The notes beneath the pieces were generated by a model. The model saw only the letters and a program-made list of their open reading frames with translations, was not told where the DNA came from and ran no database searches. The translations under genes and the position numbers were made by a program. From Aureimonas sp. SK2 (GTDB lineage: Bacteria > Pseudomonadota > Alphaproteobacteria > Rhizobiales > Rhizobiaceae): a DNA stretch of 64,000 bases. Location: the NCBI RefSeq assembly GCF_029813115.1, contig NZ_JAPZDS010000001.1:310001-374000 (forward strand). Reading direction: 5' to 3'. This document shows, piece after piece, positions 19,815-30,769 of the stretch; the first letter of the stretch is position 1, and each line of letters begins with the position of its first letter.

Positions 19815-21449
19815 TCAGGTGGCCACGAGTTCGCGCGTCTCGTCGAAGCGCAGGTCCGGGTTGCGCTCGCGAGCGTAGCGCAGTTCCCAGTCGCCCTTGG
19901 GCAGGAAGACCGGGCGGCTGTCCCGGTCCTCGGCGACCGCCATCTTGTTCTCGTCGATGAAGGTCTTGAGCTTCTTCTCGTCCGGCGAGGAGATCCAGCG
20001 CGCGGTGGAATAGGGCACCGGCTCGAAGCCGATGTCGGTCTTGTATTCCTGCTTGATCCGTGAGGCGAGAACGTCGAGCTGGAGCGGACCGACGACGCCG
20101 ACGATCCAGTTGGAGCCGATGATCGGCTTGAAGACCTGCACCAGACCTTCTTCAGCCAGATCCTCAAGAGCCCGGCGCAACTGCTTCATCCGCATGGTGT
20201 CTTCGAGCCGGACGCGACGCATGACTTCGGGTGCGAAGGAGGGCAGGCCGGTGAAGCGGAAGTTTTCGCCTTCCGTCAGCGTGTCGCCGACGCGCAAGGT
20301 GCCGTGGTTCGGAATGCCGATCACGTCGCCGGCGAAGGCTTCCTCCGCGAGGTCGCGCTCCTGGGTGAAGAAGTAGATCGGGTTGTTGACGGCGAGCGGC
20401 TTGCCGGAGCGCACGTGGTTGAGCTTCATGCCGCGCTTGAAGTGACCGGAGCAGAAGCGGACGAAGGCGACGCGGTCGCGGTGGTTGGGGTCCATGTTGG
20501 CCTGGACCTTGAACACGAAGGCCGACACGGAACTGGTGCGGGGATCGACGGGACCCTTGTCGGATGGCTGCGAGCGTGGCGGCGGCGCGAAGCGCGCGAC
20601 GATGCGCAGGAGCTGATCTACCGAGAAGTCGCGCAGCGCGCTGCCGAAGACGACGGGCGTCAGGTGCCCCTGGCGATAGGCCTCTCCGTCGAAGGTCGCG
20701 TAGCCCTCGCGCGCCAGCTCGGCCTCCTCGCGGAAGCGGGTCAGTACGTGCTCGGGCACCATGGCGTCCAGCGCCGGGTCGTCGATGCCCGTCATCTGCT
20801 TGACCGTGTCGCAGGCGCCGCCCGCCCGCACGGAAGAGTAGAGGTATTCGTCGGTGGCGAGGTCGTAGCAGCCGTGGAAGTCGGAGCCCATGCCGACCGG
20901 CCAGACCTGGGGCGAGACGCTGAGCTGGAGCGCTTCCTCGATCTCGTCCATCACTTCGAAGGCGCTGCGGCCCTCGCGGTCCACCTTGTTGGCGAAGGTG
21001 ATGATCGGGATGTCGCGCAGGCGGCAGATCTCGAAGAGCTTGCGCGTCTGGCTCTCGATGCCCTTGGCGACGTCCACGACCATGATCGCGCTGTCGACGG
21101 CGGTGAGCGTCCGATAGGTGTCTTCGGAAAAGTCGCTGTGGCCGGGCGTGTCGAGGAGGTTGAACGTGATCCCCTCGCGTTCGAAGGTCATCACCGAGGA
21201 GGTGACGGAGATGCCGCGCGACTGCTCGATCTCCATCCAGTCGGAGCGCGCGCGACGGTTCTCGCCGCGCGCCTTGACCGCGCCCGCCATGTTGATGGCG
21301 CCGCCGGCGAGCAGCAACTTTTCCGTCAGCGTGGTCTTGCCGGCGTCCGGGTGGGAGATGATCGCGAAGGTCCGCCGGGCGGCGAAACCCTTGGGGGCCG
21401 GCGAATCGCTCTTGGAGGCGGAGGCGGCGATGTCCGTTGCGGCGCTCAT
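19815..21449 (-). CDS. prfC: Peptide chain release factor 3
   Basis: Starting at 21449 (MSAATDIAASASKSDS, AAAGGG upstream) the product is 544 residues; the open frame reaches 21986 but lacks coding signs there. It is a translational GTPase: G1 SHPDAGKTTLTEKLLL, RGISVTSSVM (G2), LLDTPGHSDFSEDTYR (G3), FANKVDREGR (G4, NKxD). Later RF3-specific segments are GCYDLATDEYLY and HVRSGKPLAVNNPIYFF. It recycles RF1/RF2 after peptide release. It is divergent from the GntR regulator. Confidence 0.95.
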   Translation of the reverse strand: MSAATDIAASASKSDSPAPKGFAARRTFAIISHPDAGKTTLTEKLLLAGGAINMAGAVKARGENRRARSDWMEIEQSRGISVTSSVMTFEREGITFNLLDTPGHSDFSEDTYRTLTAVDSAIMVVDVAKGIESQTRKLFEICRLRDIPIITFANKVDREGRSAFEVMDEIEEALQLSVSPQVWPVGMGSDFHGCYDLATDEYLYSSVRAGGACDTVKQMTGIDDPALDAMVPEHVLTRFREEAELAREGYATFDGEAYRQGHLTPVVFGSALRDFSVDQLLRIVARFAPPPRSQPSDKGPVDPRTSSVSAFVFKVQANMDPNHRDRVAFVRFCSGHFKRGMKLNHVRSGKPLAVNNPIYFFTQERDLAEEAFAGDVIGIPNHGTLRVGDTLTEGENFRFTGLPSFAPEVMRRVRLEDTMRMKQLRRALEDLAEEGLVQVFKPIIGSNWIVGVVGPLQLDVLASRIKQEYKTDIGFEPVPYSTARWISSPDEKKLKTFIDENKMAVAEDRDSRPVFLPKGDWELRYARERNPDLRFDETRELVAT

Positions 21450-21639
21450 GGCACGCCCTTTCAAAGTCTGTGCGGGCGGATGGAGGGTCCGCCAAAACGA
21501 TGGCCCTTCCAATGACGACTTGTCCGAACGATCGCAAGGGCTTCGCTGTCGGCAGGGACCGAGGCGGGTCCAAGGTGCCGCAGTGCAGCACATGCGACCA
21601 ATTGACAGACAAATGCGCGACTGAAAGGCTCGACTGGTC

Positions 21640-21660
21640 CGCTGGTCGTGCCAGTGGTCA
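21640..21660. promoter_or_regulatory. Inverted repeat upstream of the GntR regulator gene
   Basis: CTGGTCGTGCCAG forms CTGG/CCAG arms, with flanking TGGTCC and TGGTCA copies, 15-35 bases before the regulator ATG at 21673. FCD-GntR genes are often self-controlled, so this could be its own site. No second copy was found before denD. Confidence 0.3.
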
Positions 21661-21672
21661 GGGGTCCACGCC

Positions 21673-22449
21673 ATGTCGCTGTCCGAATTCGTCCTGGAGA
21701 ACGCTCCCGAGCTGCGCGAGGCTATCGTGCGTCGGAACGTGCGGGACGTTGTGGCGGAGAAGATCGCGATGCTGATCGCGTCCGGCATCTTCCAGGTGGG
21801 GGACGACCTGCCGAGCGAGCGGGACCTGGCCGCCGCCTTGCAGGTGAGTCGCGAGTCGGTGCGCGGCGGAGTGCAGATCCTGGCGGCCAAGGGGCTGCTC
21901 GCGGTTCTGCACGGCGCGCGCACCCGCGTTCGCTCCGACGAGGTGGGACCCGAGTTCCGGCGCTCGCGCGAGGCGCGCCTCATCAACCGCTACGGGCTCG
22001 ACGACGTGCATGCGGCCCGGCTGCTGAACGAGCGCGTCGTGGTGGGCGACGCCGCCGAGCGGATGGACGAGGAGACGCTGCGCTTCCTTCGGCAGTCGCT
22101 GGTCCTGCAGGCGAGCACGCTGGAGGACCCGGTGCGGTTTCTCGTGCTGGACCGCGAGTTCCATCTCGCGATCTATCGGCGCTGCGCCAACCCGGTGCTG
22201 GCCGACCTCGTGAGCGACCTCTTCGGCTACATGATGCAGCAGCGCCATCGCGCGGTGTCCGAGCCCGGCGCGATCGCCCGCAGCCATGCCGACCACGCCG
22301 CCATCCTGCGCGCGCTGGAGGGGCGCGACCGCGAGGCGACGGTGCGGGCCTTCGACGTGCATATCCAGCGCATCTACGAGACAACGTTGCGCGTGATGGG
22401 CCTACCGCCCGTCGCGGGCGGCAAGACGCAAGCCCGCCAGACGGGCTGA
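21673..22449 (+). CDS. FadR/FCD-type GntR transcriptional regulator
   Basis: 258 residues. The winged helix occupies about residues 25-85 ([39 protein letters not shown]). The FCD effector domain follows, with metal or ligand positions [25 protein letters not shown] and [11 protein letters not shown]. Regulators of this class sense sugar acids or other carboxylates. It starts a run of same-strand genes: a dehydrogenase 53 bases on, an SDR and an ABC importer. It probably controls them. Confidence 0.9.
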   Translation: MSLSEFVLENAPELREAIVRRNVRDVVAEKIAMLIASGIFQVGDDLPSERDLAAALQVSRESVRGGVQILAAKGLLAVLHGARTRVRSDEVGPEFRRSREARLINRYGLDDVHAARLLNERVVVGDAAERMDEETLRFLRQSLVLQASTLEDPVRFLVLDREFHLAIYRRCANPVLADLVSDLFGYMMQQRHRAVSEPGAIARSHADHAAILRALEGRDREATVRAFDVHIQRIYETTLRVMGLPPVAGGKTQARQTG

Positions 22450-22502
22450 GCCCCGGTTCTTCGCGAGGAGGCGAGGACCGGCGGCAGGGGAGGAGAAGAC
22501 GC

Positions 22503-23492
22503 ATGAAGGTGCTCATCATCGGCGCGGCCGGGATGATCGGGCGGAAGCTCGCGGAGCGGATCGCCAGGGACGGAGCCCTCGGGGGCAAAGCGGTCGATCG
22601 CCTGGTGATGGTCGACGTCGTCGAGCCGAAGGCGCCCGACGGCAAGATCGCCGATGTCGCGACACAGGCGATCGACGTCTCGGCGCCGAAGGCGACCGAG
22701 GCGCTGATCGCCGAGCGGCCGGACGTCGTGTTCCACCTCGCCGCCATCGTCTCGGGCGAGGCCGAGGCCGATTTCGACAAGGGCTACCGCATCAATCTCG
22801 ACGGCACGCGCGACCTGTTCGACGCGATCCGGCACGAGCACGGGCGATCGGGCTACTGCCCGCGCGTAGTCTTCGCCTCGTCCATCGCCGTGTTCGGCGC
22901 GCCCTTCGCCGATCGCGTGCCGGAGGACTTCGCACTGACGCCGCTGACGAGCTACGGCACGCAGAAGGCGATCGGCGAGCTGCTTCTCGCCGACTACACG
23001 CGTCGCGGCTTCCTGGACGGCGTGGGCCTGCGCCTGCCGACGATCTGCGTGCGGCCCGGCGCGCCCAACAAGGCGGCCTCCGGCTTCTTCTCCAACATTC
23101 TGCGCGAGCCGATGTCGGGCAAGGAAGCGGTGCTTCCGGTGGCCGACACGGTCCGACACTACTTCGCGAGCCCCCGGGCGGCGGTCGGCTTCTTCCTGCA
23201 CGCCGCGACCATGGATACCGCCCCCATCGGCCCACGCCGCAACCTCAACATGCCCGGATTGTCGGCCACGGTCGGCGACGAACTGGAGGCGCTGCGGGCC
23301 GTGGCCGGCGAGAAGGCGCTGGCGCTGGTCAAGCGCGTGCCGGACGAGACGATCATCCGCATCGTGGACGGCTGGGCGCCGGACATCGAGGCGAAGCGCG
23401 CCCGCGACCTCGGCTTCACGGTGGAGGATTCGTTCGAGGAGATCGTGCGGGCGCATATCGAGGACGAACTCGGCGGCAGCGTGCAGGCATGA
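22503..23492 (+). CDS. denD: NAD-dependent epimerase/dehydratase family, DenD-like (D-erythronate dehydrogenase)
   Basis: 329 residues, extended SDR. The Rossmann glycine motif GAAGMIG is at residues 7-13, Asp38 after VMV suggests NAD preference, Ser126-Ser127 lie in FASSIAVFG, and the catalytic pair Tyr151/Lys155 is in [12 protein letters not shown]. The start [20 protein letters not shown] and the block [20 protein letters not shown] match D-erythronate dehydrogenase (DenD), which oxidises D-erythronate at C2. The usual partners of that pathway (2-oxotetronate kinase, isomerase, decarboxylase) are not seen nearby, so the substrate is inferred. Its TGA overlaps the next ATG (ATGA). Confidence 0.8.
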   Translation: MKVLIIGAAGMIGRKLAERIARDGALGGKAVDRLVMVDVVEPKAPDGKIADVATQAIDVSAPKATEALIAERPDVVFHLAAIVSGEAEADFDKGYRINLDGTRDLFDAIRHEHGRSGYCPRVVFASSIAVFGAPFADRVPEDFALTPLTSYGTQKAIGELLLADYTRRGFLDGVGLRLPTICVRPGAPNKAASGFFSNILREPMSGKEAVLPVADTVRHYFASPRAAVGFFLHAATMDTAPIGPRRNLNMPGLSATVGDELEALRAVAGEKALALVKRVPDETIIRIVDGWAPDIEAKRARDLGFTVEDSFEEIVRAHIEDELGGSVQA

Positions 23493-24259
23493 CGGAGGCA
23501 TCGGGGATGACAGGTGAGCGGAGCCGGATCGCACTCGTGACAGGCGGCGGGACCGGGGTCGGCAAGGCGATCTCGACCGCGCTGGTCGGTGCCGGATGGA
23601 CGGTCGTGATCTGCGGGCGGCGCAAGGACGTGCTGGAGAAGGCGGCGGGCGAGCTCGGACACGGCACGGTGCCGATGGTCGCCGACATCGGCGATCCCGC
23701 GTCGGTCGCGGCGCTATTCGACGGCATTCGCGATCGCTTCGGCCGTCTCGACCTTCTCGTCAACAATGCCGGCTCGGTCGCACCGGCGATCCCGCTGGAG
23801 GATCTCAGCTTCGAGCAGTGGAACACGGTGGTCTCGGCCAACCTCACCGGTGCGTTCCTTTGCACGCAGCAGGCCTTCAAGGTGATGAAGGCGCAGGAGC
23901 CGCGCGGCGGGCGGATCATCAACAACGGCTCGATCTCGGCGACCACGCCGCGGCCGAACTCGGCGCCCTACACGGCCACCAAGCACGCGATCGCGGGCCT
24001 GACGAAATCGACCTCGCTGGACGGTCGCAAGTACGACATCGCCTGCGGCCAGATCGACATCGGCAACGCGGCGAGCGACATGACCGCCGCCATGTCGGCC
24101 GGCGTGATGCAGGCCGACGGGCGGATCGCCTCGGAGCCCACGATGGATCCGGCCCATGTCGGCCGTGCGGTTGCCCACATGGCCTCGCTGCCGCTGGAGG
24201 CGAACGTGCTGACCATGACCGTCATGGCGACCAAGATGCCGTTCGTCGGCCGCGGCTGA
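23489..24259 (+). CDS. SDR family oxidoreductase
   Basis: 256 residues, classical SDR: cofactor loop [13 protein letters not shown] (about 17-29), [18 protein letters not shown], the serine in [14 protein letters not shown], and [14 protein letters not shown]. The arginine after the second strand (CGRRKD) suggests NADP use. The start overlaps denD by four bases, which implies coupled translation. It probably performs another oxidation or reduction on the sugar or polyol imported by the ABC system downstream. Its substrate is unknown. Confidence 0.9.
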   Translation: MTEASGMTGERSRIALVTGGGTGVGKAISTALVGAGWTVVICGRRKDVLEKAAGELGHGTVPMVADIGDPASVAALFDGIRDRFGRLDLLVNNAGSVAPAIPLEDLSFEQWNTVVSANLTGAFLCTQQAFKVMKAQEPRGGRIINNGSISATTPRPNSAPYTATKHAIAGLTKSTSLDGRKYDIACGQIDIGNAASDMTAAMSAGVMQADGRIASEPTMDPAHVGRAVAHMASLPLEANVLTMTVMATKMPFVGRG

Positions 24260-24270
24260 GCCTTTGCATT

Positions 24271-24315
24271 CGGCCCCGAGGGGGCCGCGGACTTCAACGG
24301 GCGCGCTGGCGCCCG
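24271..24315 (+). promoter_or_regulatory. Two adjacent hairpins between the SDR and ABC ATPase genes
   Basis: CGGCCCC/GGGGCCG (24271-24287, loop GAG) and CGGGCGC/GCGCCCG (24298-24315, loop GCTG) stand in tandem with no T run. They probably act as mRNA processing or stability elements rather than a full terminator. Confidence 0.5.
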
Positions 24316-24397
24316 CAACGGAAACAAGGTGCGGGATCGGGGAAAACCGGCGGGACAAGCCGGGCCTCCGGGTCTTCGACCTTCGGGAGGACACCAC

Positions 24398-25456
<1,059 letters not shown>

Positions 25457-25542
25457 GCGTTCGGCGTATCGGCGCGGGCGGCAACGGGGCACGACCGGCG
25501 CGAAATCATCAAAGAATGCCCCGACCTTGAGGAGGACCACCC

Positions 25543-26859
25543 GTGATCAACCGTAGACAGATCCTCGCCGGCACGGCCGGCATCGTGGCCGGCGCGGCGC
25601 TCGGCGGCCGGCTGGGCGTCGGCCCGGCCTTCGCTCAATCGGCCGCTCCGACCTTCACCCCGGAAGCCGGCGCGTCCCTGCGTCTCCTGCGCTGGGTGCC
25701 CTTCGTGCCGGCCGAGGAGGAGGCGTTCCTCGCCAACACCAAGAAGTTCACCGACGCGACGGGCGTCCAGGTGCGTGTCGACAAGGAAAGCTGGGAGGAC
25801 GTGCGTCCGAAGGCGGCGGTCGCCGCCAACGTCGGCTCCGGCCCGGACATGGTCATGAGCTGGTTCGACGACCCGCAGCAATATCCGGACAAGCTGGTGG
25901 ACGTGACCGATCTCGGCACCTCCATCGGCGCGGCGAACGGCGGCTGGTATCCGGGCCTGGAGTCCTACGCCAAGCGCGGCGACAGCTTCATCGCCCTGCC
26001 GCTCTGCGCCATCGGCAACGCGGTGGTCTATCGCGACAGCCACATGAAGGCGGCGGGCTTCCAGGAATTCCCGAAGGACACGGCCGGCTTCCTCGAGCTC
26101 TGCAAGGCGCTCCAGGCCAAGGGCACCCCTGCCGGCTTCCCGCACGGCAAGGCGGTCGGCGACGGAAACAACTACGCCCACTGGCTGCTGTGGAGCCACG
26201 GCGGCCGGATGGTGGACGAGAACGGTACCGTCACCATCAACAGCCCGGAGACGCTGGAGTCCGTCAAGTACGCGATGGAGCTCTACAAGACCTTCATCCC
26301 GGGCACCGAGAGCTGGCAGGACGTCAACAACAACCGCGCCTTCCTGGCCGGCCAGGTCTCGCTCACCGCCAACGGCGTGTCGGTCTACTACGCCGCGCTC
26401 AAGGACCCGGCGATGAAGGAGATCGCCGATGACATGCGCTCGGTGAACCTGCCGATCGGCCCCGTGGGCCAGTCGGTGGAACTGCACCAGGCCTCGACCA
26501 TCTCGATCTTCAAGCATACGAAGTTCCCGGAAGCCGCGAAGGCCTATCTGCAGTTCCTGTACCAGCCCGACAACATGAACGCCTGGATCCAGGGCGCCAG
26601 CGCCTATTGCTGCCAGCCGCTCAAGGCCTTCGAGAACAATCCGGTCTGGACGTCGAACCCGATCCATGCGGCCTATGCCAAGGCCTCGGCGAGCCTCAGG
26701 CCCAACGGCTATGCCGGCCCGCTGGGCGCGGCCTCGGCCGGCGTCATGGCGGACTACGTGCTGGTCGACATGTACGCCGAGGCGGTGACCGGCCAGTCCT
26801 CGCCGGAGGACGCGATCAAGAACGCCGAGCGTCGGGCCAACCGCTACTACCGCGTCTGA
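25543..26859 (+). CDS. Sugar ABC transporter substrate-binding protein, Tat signal
   Basis: 438 residues. The N-terminus MINRRQILAGTAGIVAGAAL is a twin-arginine signal, cleaved near AFAQS, so the protein is folded before export. The mature part is a cluster-B extracellular solute-binding protein of the family 1 type (TDATGVQVRVDKESWEDVRP, SGPDMVMSWFDDPQQYPDKL, NNNRAFLAGQVSLTANGVS). It sits 86 bases after the ATPase and 72 bases before the first permease. The ligand is probably a sugar, polyol or sugar acid, judging from the gene neighbours. Confidence 0.92.
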   Translation: MINRRQILAGTAGIVAGAALGGRLGVGPAFAQSAAPTFTPEAGASLRLLRWVPFVPAEEEAFLANTKKFTDATGVQVRVDKESWEDVRPKAAVAANVGSGPDMVMSWFDDPQQYPDKLVDVTDLGTSIGAANGGWYPGLESYAKRGDSFIALPLCAIGNAVVYRDSHMKAAGFQEFPKDTAGFLELCKALQAKGTPAGFPHGKAVGDGNNYAHWLLWSHGGRMVDENGTVTINSPETLESVKYAMELYKTFIPGTESWQDVNNNRAFLAGQVSLTANGVSVYYAALKDPAMKEIADDMRSVNLPIGPVGQSVELHQASTISIFKHTKFPEAAKAYLQFLYQPDNMNAWIQGASAYCCQPLKAFENNPVWTSNPIHAAYAKASASLRPNGYAGPLGAASAGVMADYVLVDMYAEAVTGQSSPEDAIKNAERRANRYYRV

Positions 26860-26872
26860 CCTGACGACCTCC

Positions 26873-26901
26873 GCCGCGTCCGCTACCCCGGCGGGCGCGG
26901 C
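26873..26901 (+). promoter_or_regulatory. 11-bp intercistronic hairpin after the binding-protein gene
   Basis: GCCGCGTCCGC pairs fully with GCGGGCGCGGC (one T-G pair) around a seven-base loop. Hairpins in this position protect the binding-protein message and lower permease expression in many binding-protein operons. Confidence 0.6.
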
Positions 26902-26931
26902 TCCACACTCCTCGCGCGATCGGGATTTGCC

Positions 26932-27873
26932 ATGTCCAGCCTCACGGCGGGCGATCTGCCGCCCAAACCGTCCTTCTTCGAACGGCTGTCGCAGAGCCGG
27001 AACGGGCTCGGCCTCCTGTTCATGCTGCCGGCCGCCATCTTCCTTCTCTGCTTCCTGACCTACCCGCTAGGTCTCGGCGTCTGGCTCGGCTTCACCGACA
27101 CGCGGATCGGCCGGCCCGGCATCTTCATCGGCCTGGAGAACTACCAGTACCTCATGGAAGACCGGGTCTTCTGGCTCTCGGTCTTCAACACGATCGTCTA
27201 CACGGCGGTCGCGTCGATCCTGAAGTTCGCGCTGGGCCTCTGGCTCGCGATCATTCTGAACGAGCACCTGCCGTTCAAGACTTTCTTCCGCGCGGTGATC
27301 CTCTTGCCCTGGGTCGTGCCGACCGTGCTCTCGGCGCTGGCCTTCTGGTGGATCTTCGATTCACAGTTCTCGATCATTTCCTGGGTGCTGATGTCGGCCG
27401 GACTGATCGACGCGCCGATCAACTTCCTCGGCGATCCGACCAATGCGCGCCTTTCGGTGATCGCCGCCAATGTCTGGCGCGGCATTCCCTTCGTCGCGAT
27501 CTCGCTGCTGGCCGGCCTCCAGACCATTCCCGCCTCCCTGCACGAAGCCGCCGCCCTCGACGGCGCGACGTCCTGGCAGCGCTTCCGGCGCATCACCCTG
27601 CCGCTGCTGACCCCCATCATCGCTGTCGTGATGACCTTCTCGGTGCTGTTCACCTTCACCGACTTCCAGCTCATCTACGTGCTGACCAAGGGCGGTCCGG
27701 TGAACGCCACGCACCTGATGGCAACCCTGTCCTTCCAGCGCGGCATTCCGGGCGGCGCGCTCGGCGAAGGCGCGGCGATCGCTGTCGCCATGGTGCCGTT
27801 CCTTCTGGCGGCGATCCTGTTCAGCTTCTTCGGCCTGCAGCGCCGCAAGTGGCAGCAGGGCGGAAACGATTGA
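26932..27873 (+). CDS. Sugar ABC transporter permease (MalF type)
   Basis: 313 residues with six membrane segments, the first at GLLFMLPAAIFLLCFLTYPL. The cytoplasmic loop that docks on the ATPase is EAAALDGATSWQRFRRITLP, the EAA motif. It forms the inner-membrane channel together with the next gene product. Confidence 0.95.
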   Translation: MSSLTAGDLPPKPSFFERLSQSRNGLGLLFMLPAAIFLLCFLTYPLGLGVWLGFTDTRIGRPGIFIGLENYQYLMEDRVFWLSVFNTIVYTAVASILKFALGLWLAIILNEHLPFKTFFRAVILLPWVVPTVLSALAFWWIFDSQFSIISWVLMSAGLIDAPINFLGDPTNARLSVIAANVWRGIPFVAISLLAGLQTIPASLHEAAALDGATSWQRFRRITLPLLTPIIAVVMTFSVLFTFTDFQLIYVLTKGGPVNATHLMATLSFQRGIPGGALGEGAAIAVAMVPFLLAAILFSFFGLQRRKWQQGGND

Positions 27874-27884
27874 GGAGACCCGCG

Positions 27885-28784
27885 ATGACCGCCAACACGA
27901 CCGAAACCGCAGGCCACCTCACCGACGACGTCGTCGGCATGTCGCACCACGACACGCTCGCCCGGAAGATCCTCGTGATCTACCTGCCGCTCGCCGTCTT
28001 CATGTTCGTGCTGCTCTTCCCGTTCTACTGGATGGCCATCACGGCGGTGAAGCCGAACGACCAGCTCACGAACTATTCCGCCTACAGCCCATTCTGGGTG
28101 GTCGGGCCGACGCTCGACCACATCAAGTACCTTCTTTGGGAAACGTCCTATCCCGGCTGGCTGTGGAACACGGTGATCGTCGCGGTCTGCTCCACCGTGA
28201 TCGCGCTCGCGGCTTCGGTCTTCGCGGCCTACGCCATCGAGCGCGTGCGCTTCACCGGCGCGCGGATCACCGGTCTGATGGTGTTCCTCGCCTATCTCAT
28301 CCCGCCGTCGATCCTGTTCATCCCGCTGGCCTTCATCGTGTTCCAGCTCGGCATGTTCGACTCGCGACTGGCGCTGATCCTGACCTACCCGACCTTCCTG
28401 ATCCCGTTCTGCACCTGGCTCCTGATGGGCTACTTCCGCTCGATCCCGTTCGAACTGGAGGAAAGCGCGCTGGTGGACGGGGCGACGCGCTGGCAGATCC
28501 TGACCAAGGTCGTGCTGCCGCTGGCGGTGCCCGGCCTCATCTCGGCCGGCATCTTCGCCTTCACGCTGGCCTGGAACGAGTTCATCTACGCGCTGACCTT
28601 CATCCAGTCGTCGGAGAACAAGACGGTGCCGGTGGGCGTCCTCACCGAGCTCGTGCGCGGCGACGTCTACGAATGGGGCTCGCTGATGGCCGGGGCGCTG
28701 ATCGGCTCCCTGCCGGTGGTGATCCTCTACTCGTTCTTCGTCGACTACTACGTCTCCTCGATGACGGGCGCGGTGAAGGAATAA
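27885..28784 (+). CDS. Sugar ABC transporter permease (MalG type)
   Basis: The ATG at 27885 (MTANTTETAGHLTDDV, GAGGAGACC upstream) gives 299 residues. Six membrane segments start at LVIYLPLAVFMFVLLFPFYW; the EAA loop is EESALVDGATRWQILTKVVL. The C-terminus is short (VDYYVSSMTGAVKE). It is the last clear gene of the importer operon, 11 bases after the first permease. Confidence 0.95.
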   Translation: MTANTTETAGHLTDDVVGMSHHDTLARKILVIYLPLAVFMFVLLFPFYWMAITAVKPNDQLTNYSAYSPFWVVGPTLDHIKYLLWETSYPGWLWNTVIVAVCSTVIALAASVFAAYAIERVRFTGARITGLMVFLAYLIPPSILFIPLAFIVFQLGMFDSRLALILTYPTFLIPFCTWLLMGYFRSIPFELEESALVDGATRWQILTKVVLPLAVPGLISAGIFAFTLAWNEFIYALTFIQSSENKTVPVGVLTELVRGDVYEWGSLMAGALIGSLPVVILYSFFVDYYVSSMTGAVKE

Positions 28785-28879
28785 ACCTCGGCCAGGGGCG
28801 GCGGGCCGAGCCGGCCGCCCTTGCCGTCGCGTCCGCCGCGCGCAGATCTCCTCGCAAGTTCCCTCCAGCGGCCGGCGGC

Positions 28880-29383
28880 ATGCGCGCGTTCGATCTCTTC
28901 ACACGGACGGCCTTCGGACTGGCCAGCCTGATCCTGATGGTGCTCGCCTGCGGGCTGATCGCCTACGCCATCGACGGCGTCTGGAAGAGCTACACCGCGG
29001 CCGATCTCGACGTCGGGGCTTCGCTGCTCGAAGCCGTCGGCTTCACCGTGATCGCCATCGCCGTCTTCGACGTCGGCAAGTACCTCCTGGAGGAGGAGGC
29101 GATCCGGGGCCGCGAGATGCGCAGCGCCGGCGAGGCGCGCCGCAGCCTCACCAAGTTCATCTCCACCATCGTGATCGCCGTCCTTCTGGAAGCTTTGGTG
29201 ACCGTGTTCCAGGCCGGCAAGGAATCGATGCCGCAGATGCTCTACCCGACGCTGCTGCTCTTCGTTGGCGTGGTGCTGATCGTCGGGCTCGGCGTCTACC
29301 AGCGCCTGTCGGTCAGCGTCGAGAGCGAGGTGCAGGAGCCGCCGGACGACGACGATCCGAAGAAGCAGGACGACGGCGCCTGA
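28880..29383 (+). CDS. Membrane protein of unknown function, 167 aa
   Basis: The ATG at 28880 (MRAFDLFTRTAFGLASLILM) starts a protein with four hydrophobic segments (about residues 12-33, 52-67, 92-110, 122-142) and an acidic C-terminal tail (EVQEPPDDDDPKKQDDGA). A long cytoplasmic loop (EEEAIRGREMRSAGEARRSL) is charged. It lies 95 bases after the second permease on the same strand, with no clear terminator between. I do not recognise the family; it may be co-transcribed with the importer by read-through only. Confidence 0.75.
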   Translation: MRAFDLFTRTAFGLASLILMVLACGLIAYAIDGVWKSYTAADLDVGASLLEAVGFTVIAIAVFDVGKYLLEEEAIRGREMRSAGEARRSLTKFISTIVIAVLLEALVTVFQAGKESMPQMLYPTLLLFVGVVLIVGLGVYQRLSVSVESEVQEPPDDDDPKKQDDGA

Positions 29384-29471
29384 TACGCCACCTACGCAAC
29401 AAGCCGCCCGCCGCTGCGAACGCCGGCCTCGTTTCGTCGTTGTTCCCCCTCACGAGACGAGGAGGCAGACG

Positions 29472-29702
29472 ATGCCGGGTGGTCACGGAAGCCACAAGAC
29501 GATGGGTGCCGGCGCGCAGGGCAAGGGTGCCGGCGTCGGCGCCATGACGGAGCTTCGGGACGAGATGGTCCGGAAGGAGCAGATCCTCAGCAACCGCGAC
29601 AAGTCGCAGCATACGCGGGAGCGGGGGCTCGACAGCAAGGGCGTCCAGGTGGACGAATATCAGGACACGGCCGCCAACCGTCGTCCGGGGCCGGACGAGT
29701 GA
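29472..29702 (+). CDS. Small hydrophilic protein, 76 aa
   Basis: An excellent ribosome site (ACGAGGAGGCAGACG) precedes the ATG. The product is Gly-rich at first (MPGGHGSHKTMGAGAQGKGA) and then charged (DEMVRKEQILSNRDKSQHTR). It has no membrane segment. The composition resembles small stress-induced hydrophilic proteins. A sequence one base away from the EcfG consensus (CGAAC-N16-CGTT at 29417-29441) lies upstream, which would fit general stress control. Function unknown. Confidence 0.7.
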   Translation: MPGGHGSHKTMGAGAQGKGAGVGAMTELRDEMVRKEQILSNRDKSQHTRERGLDSKGVQVDEYQDTAANRRPGPDE

Positions 29703-29787
29703 CTTGCACTGGACCATAAGCGCGTTGCCGGCCGCCGCGTGCGGCGGTCGGCCCGTGTCTGTGGGACGGGCTGTTCCTGAGGGAAAC

Positions 29788-30297
29788 ATGGTGGAGGAGC
29801 GGATGGGTCGAGAGATGCGTGTCACGAGCCGGACGGGGCTTCGCGCCGCGCTCGGCATGCTGGTTCTCGTCGGCGGGCTCGCCCTCTCGCCGCCCGCGCG
29901 GGCCTATACCTACACCAATCCTCTCTACGGCACGTCCGCGACGTTCCCGGCGCGGGCGTTTCCGATCATCGTGCCGGCTACGCCCGAAGGGCAGGTGTGG
30001 CGTTCGGAGGAAGGGGCGGAACTCGTGGTCTATGCCATCGAGAACCCCGAATGGTCGAGCCCGCGCGAACTCGTGCGCTGGCGCAAGGGCCTCGATCGCG
30101 TGACCTACCAGCGGACCGGCCGGAACTGGGCGGTCGTTTCGGGATACCTGCCGGACGGGCGCATCTTCTACGAGCGCTACATCTTTCGCGGCAAGCTGAC
30201 TCATTCGGTCTCGGTCCGTTATCCGGAAGCGCTGCGCGACCCCTACGACGGCATGCTGAAATCGATCACGGAGAGCCTGCGCGGCCCTGCGCGCTGA
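29788..30297 (+). CDS. Secreted protein of unknown function, 169 aa
   Basis: The start at 29788 (MVEERMGREMRVTSR) has TGAGGGAAAC upstream; ATGs at 29803 and 29815 are alternatives that keep the signal peptide. The hydrophobic core LGMLVLVGGLALSPPARA gives cleavage near residue 39. The mature part (YTYTNPLYGTSATFPARAFP, SEEGAELVVYAIENPEWSSP, FYERYIFRGKLTHSVSVRYP) looks like a small periplasmic beta-rich domain. No family was recognised. Confidence 0.75.
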   Translation: MVEERMGREMRVTSRTGLRAALGMLVLVGGLALSPPARAYTYTNPLYGTSATFPARAFPIIVPATPEGQVWRSEEGAELVVYAIENPEWSSPRELVRWRKGLDRVTYQRTGRNWAVVSGYLPDGRIFYERYIFRGKLTHSVSVRYPEALRDPYDGMLKSITESLRGPAR

Positions 30298-30318
30298 AAC
30301 CTCCGGGTTGCGGCAGTC

Positions 30319-30627
30319 TCAGGCCGCCTTGGCCGCCGCCATGGAGCGTGCGATGCGCCGCAATTGATAGATGCCGCGGCCGAGGGCGATCAGCAGCATG
30401 CCGATGGTGAAGCCTATCCAGGAGGGCATGCCGATCATCGAGAGAAGGGGAGAGCGCGGCGGTATGCCGTCCGCGAACGACGGCACCGGCTCGTTAAGAG
30501 ACATGTAGTCCCCATAAGGAGCCAGCACGATCACGAGCAAGCCGACGATCTGGAGCACGATATCCGGTCGCCAGACCAGTCCGAGAACCAGAGCTGCGGG
30601 GATGATGAGAAGTATGCTCGGGTCCAT
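30319..30627 (-). CDS. Small membrane protein, 102 aa
   Basis: The start at 30627 (MDPSILLIIPAALVLGLVWR) gives two or three hydrophobic segments (residues 4-17, 24-38, 68-84) and a basic end (YQLRRIARSMAAAKAA). The open frame reaches 30657, but the first ten residues are only basic. Function unknown; convergent with the secreted protein gene. Confidence 0.65.
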   Translation of the reverse strand: MDPSILLIIPAALVLGLVWRPDIVLQIVGLLVIVLAPYGDYMSLNEPVPSFADGIPPRSPLLSMIGMPSWIGFTIGMLLIALGRGIYQLRRIARSMAAAKAA

Positions 30628-30769
30628 GCGACGCCTCGTCGGGTCTCGTCGTGTCACCCTTCGTGTCGGCAGAGCGGCCTGTCCAGCGTGTTCTCGGCGT
30701 CTGGTTAGCGTTGTTTTACGGGCGCCAAGCCGAGTTTCCGGCTGACGAAGCCGAGCGGCGTCGCCGCGG

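Noticed and set aside
21520-21640. Region between prfC and the GntR gene as a possible extra small gene
   Set aside because: No frame with a start, ribosome site and stable composition; it is better seen as a divergent promoter region.
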